Part shown: positions 5,850-13,950 of the stretch, piece by piece
Layout: every line of letters starts with the position of its first letter
Numbering within the stretch: position 1 is the stretch's first letter
DNA from: JACDBE01 sp051002015
GTDB taxonomy: Bacteria; Actinomycetota; Acidimicrobiia; Spongiisociales; UBA5794
Direction of reading: 5' to 3'
Length of the DNA: 29,637 nucleotides
NCBI GenBank assembly: GCA_051002015.1
Contig: JBPCMS010000038.1
Span: 1-29,637 of the forward strand
Notes under the pieces: generated by a model
Told to the model about the DNA's origin: nothing
Seen by the model: only the letters and a program-made list of their open reading frames with translations
The model's database searches: none
Program-made: the position numbers and the translations under genes

Positions 5850-7234
5850 GACCGCAGGCTCCCGTGAAGATGGTGCGGGGCGGCCCTGGTGACCTCGGCG
5901 TCTAGGTAGGCGCCGGGGTCGAGCCTGCCCTCGATGTGGAGGGTGAGCCCTCCCCTGGTCCTGGTGGTGGCCACGCCGGGATCCTTGCGGGAGGGGCCCT
6001 CGACCATGACCTCGACGGTTCGACCCACCAGCCGCTGGTTGCGTTCAAGGGTGATGGCACTCTGCAGCGCCACCAGCCGGTCGAACCGCTCCCGGATGAC
6101 CTCCCGGGGAACCTGTCCATCCATCGTTGCCGCCGGGGTTCCGGGGCGCGGCGAGAACTGGAAGGTGAAAGCGCTGTCGAACCGGGCCTGTCCCACCACC
6201 TCGAGCGTTGCGGCGAGGTCGGCCTCGGTCTCGCCGGGGAAACCGATGATGATGTCCGTGGTCACCGTGAGGTCGGGGATCATCCCGTGAGCCATCGCCA
6301 GCTTGTCCAGAAACCGGGTCGCCGAGTAGCCCCGGTGCATGGCGGCGAGGATCCGGTCGCTTCCCGACTGGAGGGGGAGATGGAGGTGCTCGCACACCGC
6401 CGCGGTCTCCGCCATGGCGGCGGCGACGTCCTCCTTGAAGTCCTTCGGGTGAGGGCTGGTATAGCGAACCCGCCGGATGCCCTCGACCGCTCCGACCCGG
6501 CGGAGCAGATCGGCGAACAGGGGCCGACGGCCGTTGAGATCGAGGTCGCGCCCGTACGAGTTCACGTTCTGCCCGAGCAGCGTGACCTCGGATACGCCCG
6601 ATTCGGCCAGCTGGCGCACCTCGGCCAGGATGTCACCCGGGCGGCGGGAGATCTCCCGCCCCCGCACCGCAGGGACGATGCAGAAGGTGCACGAGTTGTT
6701 GCACCCGATGGTGATGGTCACCCATGCGGTGTGCGACGACCGGCGGTGGGCCGGGAGCGCAGACGGCATGTCCTCCACCGACACCATCTCGTCCAGGACC
6801 TCGGTGATCGGGCCCCACTCGGCGGCGTGATCGAGTAGGTCGACGACCCGGTGGGTGTTGTGGGTGCCGAAGACGACGTCGACCCAACCGGCCCTGGCGC
6901 TGATGGCGTCCTTGTCCTTCTGGGCCATGCACCCGCCGACGGCGATCTGCATCCCGGTGCGGTCGCTCTTGATGGCGCGCAGGGCCCCGAGGTAGCCGCG
7001 GAGCCGTTCGTCTGCGTTCTCCCGAATGGTGCAGGTGTTGAGGACGACCACGTCGGCTCGCTCGGGGCGGTCGACCGGGACCATGCCATCGGCCTCGAGC
7101 AGGCCGGCGATCCGCTCCGAGTCGTGCTCGTTCATCTGGCAGCCGAAGGTGCGGATGAAGTACCCCTGGCCGTTCCGGGTCGGGGTTCTGGGTCGCCGCA
7201 CCGCCGGGGTACCGAGCTGGATGGTGTCCGTCAT
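5846..7234 (-). CDS. miaB: tRNA-2-methylthio-N6-dimethylallyladenosine synthase
   Basis: Radical-SAM methylthiotransferase that adds a methylthio group to i6A37 of tRNA. The 462-residue protein has an N-terminal UPF0004 domain with three cluster cysteines (Cys32 in TFGCQMNEHDSE, Cys68 in NTCTIRENA, Cys102 in GGCMAQKD), the radical-SAM motif CNNSCTFC (Cys178, 182, 185), and a C-terminal TRAM domain. GCQMNE rather than GCSKNE distinguishes it from its relative RimO, also in this window. GGGGGGAG sits about 8 nt before the ATG. It starts 19 nt after rny and its stop overlaps the miaA start. Confidence 0.97.
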   Translation of the reverse strand: MTDTIQLGTPAVRRPRTPTRNGQGYFIRTFGCQMNEHDSERIAGLLEADGMVPVDRPERADVVVLNTCTIRENADERLRGYLGALRAIKSDRTGMQIAVGGCMAQKDKDAISARAGWVDVVFGTHNTHRVVDLLDHAAEWGPITEVLDEMVSVEDMPSALPAHRRSSHTAWVTITIGCNNSCTFCIVPAVRGREISRRPGDILAEVRQLAESGVSEVTLLGQNVNSYGRDLDLNGRRPLFADLLRRVGAVEGIRRVRYTSPHPKDFKEDVAAAMAETAAVCEHLHLPLQSGSDRILAAMHRGYSATRFLDKLAMAHGMIPDLTVTTDIIIGFPGETEADLAATLEVVGQARFDSAFTFQFSPRPGTPAATMDGQVPREVIRERFDRLVALQSAITLERNQRLVGRTVEVMVEGPSRKDPGVATTRTRGGLTLHIEGRLDPGAYLDAEVTRAAPHHLHGSLRS

Positions 7235-7253
7235 CGACCGGCTCCCCCCACCG

Positions 7254-8762
7254 TCAACGGGCGTAGTCCGTGGCCCGGAACTCCCGGATCACGGTGACCT
7301 CGATCTGGCCCGGGTACTGCAGCTCGTCCTCGAGGCGGCGGGCGATCTGACGGGCGAGCTGATTGGCGGCCAGGTCGTCGACGATTCCGGGATCGACCAC
7401 CACCCGCACCTCACGCCCCGCCTGCATGGCATACACCCGTTCGACCCCGGTGAAGGCGGCGGCGATCTTCTCCAGCTTCTCCAGCCGGCGCACGTAGCCC
7501 TCGAGCGCCTCCCGCCTGGCGCCCGGTCTGGCGGCGGAGACGGTGTCGGCTGCCTGGACGATGATGGCGGTGAGCGTCCTGGGCTCGACCTCGTTGTGAT
7601 GCGCCTCGATGCCGTGGACGACGGAGGCATCCTCGCCGAACCGGCGGGCGATCTCGGCCCCGATCAGGGCGTGGGATCCACCCACCTCGTGCGAGACGGC
7701 CTTGCCGATGTCGTGGAGGAAGGCGGCCCGCTTCGCCTCGGAGGCCTCGACCCCAAGCTCCGAGGCCAGCATGCCCGCAATGTGGGCGCTCTCCACCAGA
7801 TGGTTGAGCACGTTCTGGCCGTACGAGGTGCGGAAGCGGAGCCGGCCAAGCAACCCGATGAGCTCGGGGTGCATCCTGCTGATCCCGACCTCGAGCAGCG
7901 CCCACTCCCCTGCGTCGACCATGGTCTGCTCGACCTCGGCCTTGGCCTTCTCGTATGCCTCCTCGATGGAGGCGGGATGGATGCGACCGTCCTCGATGAG
8001 CCGCTCCAGCGCGATCCGGGCGATCTCCCGCCGCACCGGGTCGAAGGTTGACACGGAAACGGACTCCGGAGTGTCGTCGACCACCAGGTTGACGCCGGTG
8101 ACCGCCTCGAAGGTGCGGATGTTGCGTCCGTCCCTGCCGATGATCCGGCCCTTCATCTCGTCAGAGGGGAGCGTGACGACGGAGACCGAAGCCTCGGTGA
8201 CCACGTCGGCGGCGAGCCGCTGCACCGCCGTCGCCAGGATCCGCCTCGCCCGGCGGTCGGCCTCCTCCTTGGTCTTGACCTCGATGTCGCGTACCAGGAC
8301 CGACGCCTGACGCTTTGCCTCGTCCTCCACCTTGGCCAGTAGCTCGTCCTTGGCCGCCTTGGCATCGACGCTGGAGATCCGCTCCAGAGCGGCCACGGCT
8401 TCATCTTCAAGCTTGGTGACCGCCTTGCGCCTGGCGTCGACCTCGGCCTCGCGATCGATGATCAGCTCCTCACGCGAGGCGAGATTGGCGGCACGCTGCT
8501 CCAAGGTGGCCTCCCTACCGGCCAGCCGGTCCTCCAAGGAGGCGATCTCGGCGCGGCGATGGTCGAGGGCCGTCTCGGTGCGCTCCCGGTTCCGGGCGGC
8601 GCGCACCGGGGCCTCGTCGGTGGCGGTCGAGACCCCGGCTTCGCGGAGAGCCGGTCTTCCCGCAATCGCGCCACCGGATCGGAAGCCGAGGCCGCGGCGC
8701 CCGAGGACGAATGCGGTGGCGGCGACGACGAGAACCACGGCGGCGGTGATGATCCATTCCAT
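7254..8762 (-). CDS. rny: Ribonuclease Y
   Basis: Membrane-anchored endoribonuclease that initiates mRNA decay. Of 502 residues, 1-20 form a transmembrane anchor (IITAAVVLVVAATAFVLG), about 60-180 a charged coiled coil, about 198-240 a KH domain (GRIIGRDGRNIRTFEAVTG), and about 315-420 an HD domain with the metal-binding pair His350-Asp351 in AAFLHDIGKA. The ATG at 8762 is preferred over an in-frame upstream GTG because it begins at the anchor and has GGAG 5 nt upstream. It heads the operon with miaB, miaA and dapF. RNase J is also encoded here, so both main decay nucleases of Bacillus are present, a combination missing from some well-known actinobacteria. Confidence 0.96.
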   Translation of the reverse strand: MEWIITAAVVLVVAATAFVLGRRGLGFRSGGAIAGRPALREAGVSTATDEAPVRAARNRERTETALDHRRAEIASLEDRLAGREATLEQRAANLASREELIIDREAEVDARRKAVTKLEDEAVAALERISSVDAKAAKDELLAKVEDEAKRQASVLVRDIEVKTKEEADRRARRILATAVQRLAADVVTEASVSVVTLPSDEMKGRIIGRDGRNIRTFEAVTGVNLVVDDTPESVSVSTFDPVRREIARIALERLIEDGRIHPASIEEAYEKAKAEVEQTMVDAGEWALLEVGISRMHPELIGLLGRLRFRTSYGQNVLNHLVESAHIAGMLASELGVEASEAKRAAFLHDIGKAVSHEVGGSHALIGAEIARRFGEDASVVHGIEAHHNEVEPRTLTAIIVQAADTVSAARPGARREALEGYVRRLEKLEKIAAAFTGVERVYAMQAGREVRVVVDPGIVDDLAANQLARQIARRLEDELQYPGQIEVTVIREFRATDYAR

Positions 8763-8978
8763 CGCTACTCCGGTTCCCGAACCCGATCCCACCAATCTGC
8801 GGGCCCGGTGCTGCCGTCGGACCCTGGCCCGTCAGCCGGGGGAACGGTGCTCACAGCGGGTGACCGACGGTGACATGTGGTGGATCGGGGTTCGATGGCT
8901 CTCGTTGGTGTCACCCCCGATGGTACCGCCCTCGGTTCCTTCCAAAGAACATGTGCGCGGTCTGCGTGCGGCCGACGG
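8763..8978. other. recA-rny intergenic region, no recX
   Basis: 216 bp between the recA stop and the rny start. I see no coding frame with family features; recX, which often follows recA in Actinomycetota, is not here. Possible weak promoter for rny: TACCAT near 8918-8923 on the minus strand, with no good -35 at 17 nt. Confidence 0.5.
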
Positions 8979-8989
8979 TCACCCGTCGG
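8972..8989 (-). terminator. Hairpin over the recA stop codon
   Basis: Perfect 7-bp stem CCGACGG/CCGTCGG with a 4-nt loop that contains the recA stop codon. No U-tract follows. It may act as a U-less terminator or 3' stabiliser between recA and rny. Confidence 0.4.
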
Positions 8990-11132
8990 TGTCGCCCGTG
9001 GCCTCCACCTCCTTGACCGATCCTTCGGGAGCTTCCGGCGTCAACTCGGGATCGGTGGGGATGACCCCGACCAGCCGCAGCACCTGATCCTGGAGCTGCA
9101 GGGCGACATCCGGGTTCTCCCGCAGGAACTCCTTGGCCCGCTCCCTGCCCTGGCCGAGCTGGTCGCCCTCGAAGGTGTACCAGGCCCCCGCCTTCTTGAC
9201 CACCCCGTGGTCGACGGCCACGTCGAGCAGGCTGCCCTCGCCCGAGATGCCCTCGCCGAACATGATGTCGAACTCGGCGATCCGGAAGGGTGGCGCCACC
9301 TTGTTCTTGACCACCTTGACCTTGACCCGGTTGCCGATGCTGTCGGTCCCCTGCTTGATCGACTCGATGCGGCGCACGTCGAGCCGGACGCTGGCATAGA
9401 ACTTGAGGGCCCGACCGCCGGGCGTCGTCTCGGGTGAATTGTGCACCAGCACCCCGTCTGCCAGGTAGTTGTGGCTTCCCTCGACCTCGATGTCGAACTT
9501 GCGCATGCTCCTGGTCGGTGGCTTCTCACGAACGGAGAGCACCGGCACCGGGACGGCCCGCAGCACTCGGGTTGCCGGCTCGACCTCGACCATACAACCG
9601 CCTCGATGATGTCGGAGCAGCTTGTACTCCATACAGGCGGGCACGTACGCAGCCACCAAGGCATGGAGATCCTCGGTGCCGTCCCGGTCGAAGGCGATCA
9701 CCGCTTTGCCTGCCCGCGTCCCGAGCGAGCAACGCAGTCGGTGGGTGTCCCGCAGCCAGGAGACGACCCGCTGTCGGCTTGTCGGCTCCATTGCCTCGAT
9801 GCAGATCTCCGAGCGGACCGCCGATCCGTCGATGCCACGCTCGGCGAAGGTGCCGTCGTCCATGTACCAGATGGCGAGGGCGAACGGAGTCAGCTCCTTC
9901 AGGTAGTCCCAGCCGAACACCTTCTTCCCGGCGAGGTAGACCGCTTGGCGCAGCTCGTCCAATTCGATCAACGGGGTGGAGTCGACCATCCATCCGCCCT
10001 TGGCGTGTCGGCTCACCGAGGTGGGGATGCCCTCGAGCAGGCCGGCCTTCCACAAGGCGTACTCGTTCTGGTCGGGGCCGTGGCCGACGCGGAAGCGTGA
10101 CTTCATGGCAAACCCGGTTCCGTTGGCCCGCTTGGGCGAGACGGAACCGCCGCCCATGAGCGATCCGAGCACGAGCTGACGCTGCTGGGGCGACAGGTAG
10201 TGGGGCAACGGCATGAGCACCCGGTCGCCGACCTCGAGCTCACCGGCGGGGCGCCAACCGGCCGGGGTGGCGATGGAATGTTGCTCGGTGGCGGCGAACT
10301 GCGCCCGGCCGTTCCCCCCCGGCTTGTAGACGGTGAACTGGAGGAACCGTTCTGCGTTCCCATTGTCGAACCAACCGACCACGCGACGGGGAGCGGCAAC
10401 ACCCGTCTCCGGGTCGACCGCAAGCACCTCGACGTCCATCCCCTGGTTGACGATCCTGCCGATCTTCTCCTGCGTGCCGTCCGCCAGCGTGACCCGGGTC
10501 TGGTACTGGAAGCAGCCGAACATGACGCCGATCTTCTCGCGGAGCTGGTTGATGAAGATGGCGGTGGTGTCGGAGCGGTTGATGGTGCCCGCCAGCTTGC
10601 GCAGCGCCTGGGACATGAGCCGGGCCTGGAGACCGACATGGGTGTCGCCCATGTCGCCCTCGAGCTCGGCCCTGGGGACCAGGGCGGCCACCGAGTCGAT
10701 CACCACCACGTCGAGCGCACCGGAGCGGATGAGCATGTCGGCGATCTCGAGCGCCTGCTCCCCCGTGTCCGGCTGGGAGATGAGCAGCTCGTCCACGTCG
10801 ACCCCGAGCGCCTTGGCGTACACCGGGTCGAGGGCGTGCTCGGCGTCGATGAAGGCGGCGACCCCGCCGTTGCGCTGCGCCTCGGCAACCACATGCAGCG
10901 CCAGCGTCGTCTTGCCCGAGGACTCCGGTCCGAAGATCTCGACGATCCGGCCACGGGGAACACCACCGATGCCAAGGGCGAGATCGAGGGCGAGCGCACC
11001 GGTGGGGATGGCCGAGACGTTGCGCACCGTGCCGTCGCTGAGCTTCATGATGGCGCCCTTGCCGAACTGTCGCTCGATCTGCGACATCGCCATCTCGAGT
11101 GACTTCTCCTTGTCGACGTTGTCCATGCTCAC
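8979..11132 (-). CDS. recA: RecA recombinase containing an in-frame intein
   Basis: Catalyses homologous strand exchange and, as a filament on single-stranded DNA, triggers LexA self-cleavage. The reading frame is 717 residues; removing the intein leaves a 358-residue RecA of normal size. N-extein 1-206 has Walker A GPESSGKT (68-75) and the conserved FINQLREKIGVMFG just before the intein. C-extein (152 residues) resumes at SPETTPGGRALKFYASVRLDVRR, the L2 DNA-binding loop region, so activity should depend on splicing. GTG at 11132 is chosen because GAGGAG lies 6 nt upstream; ATG at 11126 is the alternative. Two promoters lie upstream, one LexA-type and one PafBC-type. Confidence 0.98.
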   Translation of the reverse strand: MSMDNVDKEKSLEMAMSQIERQFGKGAIMKLSDGTVRNVSAIPTGALALDLALGIGGVPRGRIVEIFGPESSGKTTLALHVVAEAQRNGGVAAFIDAEHALDPVYAKALGVDVDELLISQPDTGEQALEIADMLIRSGALDVVVIDSVAALVPRAELEGDMGDTHVGLQARLMSQALRKLAGTINRSDTTAIFINQLREKIGVMFGCFQYQTRVTLADGTQEKIGRIVNQGMDVEVLAVDPETGVAAPRRVVGWFDNGNAERFLQFTVYKPGGNGRAQFAATEQHSIATPAGWRPAGELEVGDRVLMPLPHYLSPQQRQLVLGSLMGGGSVSPKRANGTGFAMKSRFRVGHGPDQNEYALWKAGLLEGIPTSVSRHAKGGWMVDSTPLIELDELRQAVYLAGKKVFGWDYLKELTPFALAIWYMDDGTFAERGIDGSAVRSEICIEAMEPTSRQRVVSWLRDTHRLRCSLGTRAGKAVIAFDRDGTEDLHALVAAYVPACMEYKLLRHHRGGCMVEVEPATRVLRAVPVPVLSVREKPPTRSMRKFDIEVEGSHNYLADGVLVHNSPETTPGGRALKFYASVRLDVRRIESIKQGTDSIGNRVKVKVVKNKVAPPFRIAEFDIMFGEGISGEGSLLDVAVDHGVVKKAGAWYTFEGDQLGQGRERAKEFLRENPDVALQLQDQVLRLVGVIPTDPELTPEAPEGSVKEVEATGDTDG
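9438..10514 (-). mobile_element. RecA intein with LAGLIDADG endonuclease domain
   Basis: 359-residue protein-splicing element. Its first residue is Cys1 (CFQYQTRVTLADG, block A); block B has the TEQH motif (Thr76, His79); block F/G ends FDIEVEGSHNYLADGVLVHN with penultimate His and terminal Asn, followed by Ser as the +1 nucleophile. The insertion lies between Gly206 and the SPETTPGG segment, the same position as the M. leprae RecA intein and different from that of M. tuberculosis. Sequence blocks such as QFLQFTV-like, LVLGSLM, LAIWYMDDG and RSMRKFDIEVEG resemble the M. leprae element as I remember it. The first LAGLIDADG motif reads LGSLMGGGSV, with Gly122 where Asp is usual; the second, LAIWYMDDG (213-221), keeps its acids. 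Splicing residues are intact, homing activity is doubtful. Confidence 0.95.
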
Positions 11133-11209
11133 GGGCTCTCCTCGCTGGCCTCGCCGGCCGGTGGTGCGCTTCGGTCGATGCCTCGACCTGGTTCTGTCGT
11201 GTCGATCCG

Positions 11210-11232
11210 AACCTATCTCGGGGGTGTGACAG
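11210..11232 (-). promoter_or_regulatory. Proximal recA promoter, PafBC/RecA-NDp type
   Basis: Minus strand: CTGTCACAC (11224-11232), 8 nt, TAGGTT (11210-11215). Same 9-mer and spacing as before the LysM gene; fits TTGTCR-nnn-N8-TAnnnT except the first base. The start would lie about 70 nt before the GTG. Confidence 0.62.
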
Positions 11233-11284
11233 ATTCGGGTCAATCGTTCGGATCGGCTCCCTCGATCGCATCCTCGAGGACTCA

Positions 11285-11313
11285 AGGATAGGCGAACAGA
11301 CGTTCGATGCCAA
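11285..11313 (-). promoter_or_regulatory. Distal recA promoter under LexA control
   Basis: Minus-strand -35 TTGGCA (11308-11313), exactly 17 nt, -10 TATCCT (11285-11290). The LexA box fills most of the spacer. Confidence 0.72.
11293..11306. promoter_or_regulatory. LexA (SOS) box of recA
   Basis: CGAACAGACGTTCG, a perfect CGAAC-N4-GTTCG palindrome, 160 nt before the recA start and inside the distal promoter. Confidence 0.88.
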
Positions 11314-11405
11314 GCACCGGGTCGCCCCTCTCCTCAGCCCACCCATCCTCCGAACTTCAGCGGATTGGTATTCGCCAGGGGTACACAGAACCTGAGGTTC
11401 GCAGT

Positions 11406-12104
11406 TCAGACGAGGGCGATGAACACCCGATGCGCCACGAAGTCGCCGAGCCCGACCGCCTCACCGCCCAGCACCTGCACGGTGAAGGCGCCGTGGGGCG
11501 AGCGCCCCGACATGTGCACGATGGCTCCCGGTCGCAGACCCGCCTTGTCGAGGAAGTCCATCGTCTCGTCCTCCAGCTCGAGCTCCTCGGAGATTCGCTC
11601 CAGGCGGCCCACCTCGTCGACGTCCATGGCCGAGATCGGCTTCATCCGGGGCGGTTTGTAGCCGGCGCCGGGGATGGGGTTGCCATGGGGGCAGGTCTTG
11701 GGATCGCCCAGCACCCGCCACATCGCCTCCTCGACATCGGCCGAGATCATGTGCTCCCAGGTCTCGGCCTCGTGGTGCACCTTGACCCAGGGCAGCCCCA
11801 GGATCTCGGCGAGGAACCGCTCGGCGAGGCGGTGGCGACGAACGACAACCTCGGCGAGATGCCGACCTTCGGCGGTCAGCGTGATGGCCCGATCCACCGC
11901 CACCAGGCCCTCGGTCTCCATGCGGTGCACCATCTCGGACACGCTCGGTCTGCTCACCCCCAGCCAATCGCCGATCCTGGCCTGGATCGGTTCGATCCCC
12001 TCTTCCTGGAGCTCGTAGATGGCCTCGACGTACTCGCGGAAGGTGGCGCGGTACGGCTCGTCCTTCTCGGTGACGGACCCGACTGCGGTGTCGCTCTCGC
12101 TCAT
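11406..12104 (-). CDS. ideR: DtxR-family metal-dependent repressor (IdeR-like)
   Basis: Metal-sensing transcription factor, probably iron(II). The 232-residue protein has a winged helix-turn-helix at about 20-75 (IGDWLGVSRPSVSEMVHRMETEGLV), a dimerisation and metal-binding domain with HHEAETWEH (110-118) and PKTCPHGNPIP (136-146), and a C-terminal SH3/FeoA-like domain (about 160-232). Cys138 at the position of DtxR Cys102 favours an iron-responsive IdeR/DtxR type over MntR; the C-terminal domain agrees. The ATG overlaps the thpR stop as ATGA, with GGAG 6 nt upstream, so it is the last gene of the rimO-cinA-thpR-dtxR chain. No obvious iron box was found in the window. Confidence 0.9.
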   Translation of the reverse strand: MSESDTAVGSVTEKDEPYRATFREYVEAIYELQEEGIEPIQARIGDWLGVSRPSVSEMVHRMETEGLVAVDRAITLTAEGRHLAEVVVRRHRLAERFLAEILGLPWVKVHHEAETWEHMISADVEEAMWRVLGDPKTCPHGNPIPGAGYKPPRMKPISAMDVDEVGRLERISEELELEDETMDFLDKAGLRPGAIVHMSGRSPHGAFTVQVLGGEAVGLGDFVAHRVFIALV

Positions 12105-12709
12105 TGACGCTCCGGATGGCTGGCTCGGATCGTACCCGGCCGGTGGGCTACCACTCGCCGCCCGGTCAGATCGATCGTGTCCACGACCTCGTATCGGGTG
12201 CCTTTCCCACCGGTCAGGGTCCGGTACAGCGTCACCACATCGACCCGGAACCGGACCCCCGCCTCCCCGGTACCGTCGATCAGCGCCGCCACCGACAGGG
12301 CGGGCCGGATCCGGGCCAGGGTCACGTGAGGGTGGAAGGGCCGCTCTTCGGGCTCCAGCCCCACGGCCCTGGCGGCCTCCTCGCACCGCCCGGCCAACCG
12401 CTCCAGCCCACCCGTGGGGTCGTCGACACCCACCCACAGGACCGTGGCCCGGCTCGGCTTCGGGAAGGCGCCGAGTCCGGTCAGCCGCACCGTGAACGGC
12501 GCACCGTCGATGTCCTCGTCGAGGGTGGCGAGCAGACGGTCGCGCTGCACCTCGGTGACCGTTCCCAGGAAGCGCAGGGTCACGTGCCAGTTGGCGATGG
12601 GGACGACCCGTCCCGGTGCGCCGCCGGGGATCATCGCCTCGAGCCGGGTGGCGAGGGCGTGTCTGGCGTCTTCGATGAGGGCGGCGGCCAGGAACAGCCG
12701 CTGGGTCAC
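12101..12709 (-). CDS. thpR: RNA 2',3'-cyclic phosphodiesterase
   Basis: 2H phosphoesterase family (also called 2'-5' RNA ligase, LigT-like). In 202 residues both HxTx motifs are present, HVTL at 42-45 (in NWHVTLRFLG) and HVTL at 128-131 (in HPHVTLARI), about 86 residues apart as in the family. It opens 2',3'-cyclic phosphates on RNA; the cellular substrate is unclear. The GTG start overlaps the cinA stop as GTGA and the stop overlaps the dtxR start as ATGA. A longer upstream frame is only the shadow of cinA. Confidence 0.92.
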   Translation of the reverse strand: MTQRLFLAAALIEDARHALATRLEAMIPGGAPGRVVPIANWHVTLRFLGTVTEVQRDRLLATLDEDIDGAPFTVRLTGLGAFPKPSRATVLWVGVDDPTGGLERLAGRCEEAARAVGLEPEERPFHPHVTLARIRPALSVAALIDGTGEAGVRFRVDVVTLYRTLTGGKGTRYEVVDTIDLTGRRVVAHRPGTIRASHPERQ

Positions 12710-13950
12710 GACCACCACTCGCCGGAGACGGCCAGCCGCATGTGGTGCAGGGCGGACGTCACCGTGTAGGTGCGCACCCGCTCCCGGTCCCCCGGCATCC
12801 GCAGCGTCTTGGCCATGGCCCCTTCCGGGGTGACCACCGCGATCACCATCGTCCCCACCGGGGCCCCGTGCGGCTCGGGCCCGGCGGCGCCGGTGGTGGC
12901 CACCACCACGTGGGCGCCCAGCGCCAGGGCGGCTCCCTCGCACATGGCAAGGGCGACCTCCTCGCTGACCACCCCGTAGGCGTCGATGAGCCCGGCGGGG
13001 ACCCCCAGTGCCCCCTCCTTGACCGCACGGTCGTAGGCGACGACCGAGCCGACGAACGATGCCGATGCCCCCGGCACCCCGGTGACGGCGGCGGCGATCA
13101 TCCCCCCGGTCGCCGACTCGGCGGTCCCCATCGACCAGCCGCGCTCCTCGAGCATCTCCAGCAGGATGCGCTCCACGGTGCCCTCGTCGGCACCGAACAC
13201 CCGGACCCCCAGGCGGCGACGCACCTCGGCCTCCACCGGGGCGATCAGGGTCATGGCCGCCTCCCGGTCGGTCGCCCGTGCGGTGAGCCTCACCTTGATC
13301 TCGGCGGCCGAGGCGAGGAAGGCGACGGTGGGGTTGACGGACCCGGTGAACAGATCCGAGAGCAGCTCGTCGATGCGCGACTCGGACTCCCCCCAGGTGC
13401 GGAGCACCCGGCTCACCACCACCCCACGGTCGTCATGCTCGGCGAGCAGGGAGGGGATGATGTCCCCGTCGACCATGGGGAGCATCTCGGCGGGGACGCC
13501 AGGGATGGCGAACACCCAGCACCGGCCGATGCGCATCCGCAGACCGGGGGCGGTTCCCTTGGGGTTGGGGATCATCTCCGCCCCCACCGGGTACCACGCC
13601 TGGCGCAGGTTGGACTCGGGCATCACCCGGCCCCGGTCCTCCCACCAGCGTCTGAGGTGGTCGGCGTAGTCGTCGGAGAACTCCATGGGCATCTCGGCGG
13701 CGGCCGACATCGCCTCCCTGGTGACGTCGTCCTGGGTGGGGCCGATGCCACCGGTGATGATCAAGGCGTCGGCGCGGGTGGTGGCGCGGGTGATGGCCTC
13801 GGTGATCCTGGCGATGTTGTCCCCCACCACCGTCTGGTGGTAGTGGTCGATCCCGGCGTCGGCGAGCCGGCTCCCGATCTCGGCGGCGTTCGAGTTGACG
13901 ATCTGGCCCAGCAGGAGCTCGGTCCCCACGGCGAGGGTCTCCACGATCAC
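12706..13950 (-). CDS. cinA: CinA: competence/damage-inducible protein, NMN amidohydrolase
   Basis: Two-domain enzyme of 414 residues. The N-terminal MoaB/Mog-like domain (about 1-170; VGTELLLGQIVNSN, IITGGIGPTQDD) carries ADP-ribose pyrophosphatase activity in studied homologues. The C-terminal PncC-type domain (about 255-414; GTAESATGGMIAAAVTGVPGAS, TGAAGP) deamidates nicotinamide mononucleotide, recycling NAD by-products. GTG at 13950 is chosen because it gives the conserved N-terminus and a 4-nt GTGA overlap with rimO. In many actinobacteria cinA is close to recA; here thpR and a DtxR gene lie between. Confidence 0.95.
   Translation of the reverse strand: MIVETLAVGTELLLGQIVNSNAAEIGSRLADAGIDHYHQTVVGDNIARITEAITRATTRADALIITGGIGPTQDDVTREAMSAAAEMPMEFSDDYADHLRRWWEDRGRVMPESNLRQAWYPVGAEMIPNPKGTAPGLRMRIGRCWVFAIPGVPAEMLPMVDGDIIPSLLAEHDDRGVVVSRVLRTWGESESRIDELLSDLFTGSVNPTVAFLASAAEIKVRLTARATDREAAMTLIAPVEAEVRRRLGVRVFGADEGTVERILLEMLEERGWSMGTAESATGGMIAAAVTGVPGASASFVGSVVAYDRAVKEGALGVPAGLIDAYGVVSEEVALAMCEGAALALGAHVVVATTGAAGPEPHGAPVGTMVIAVVTPEGAMAKTLRMPGDRERVRTYTVTSALHHMRLAVSGEWWS

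Noticed and set aside
8914..8932. GTGTCACCC sequence in the recA-rny gap as a PafBC-type promoter
   Set aside because: It points away from rny and the TAnnnT spacing is off by one.
11388..11400. GAACC-TGA-GGTTC palindrome near the end of the DtxR gene as a further LexA box
   Set aside because: The centre spacing is wrong for GAAC-N4-GTTC; more likely a small hairpin after the dtxR stop.
11307..12107. 266-codon plus-strand open frame opposite the DtxR gene
   Set aside because: Antisense shadow; no family features, while the minus-strand frame is a clear DtxR protein.
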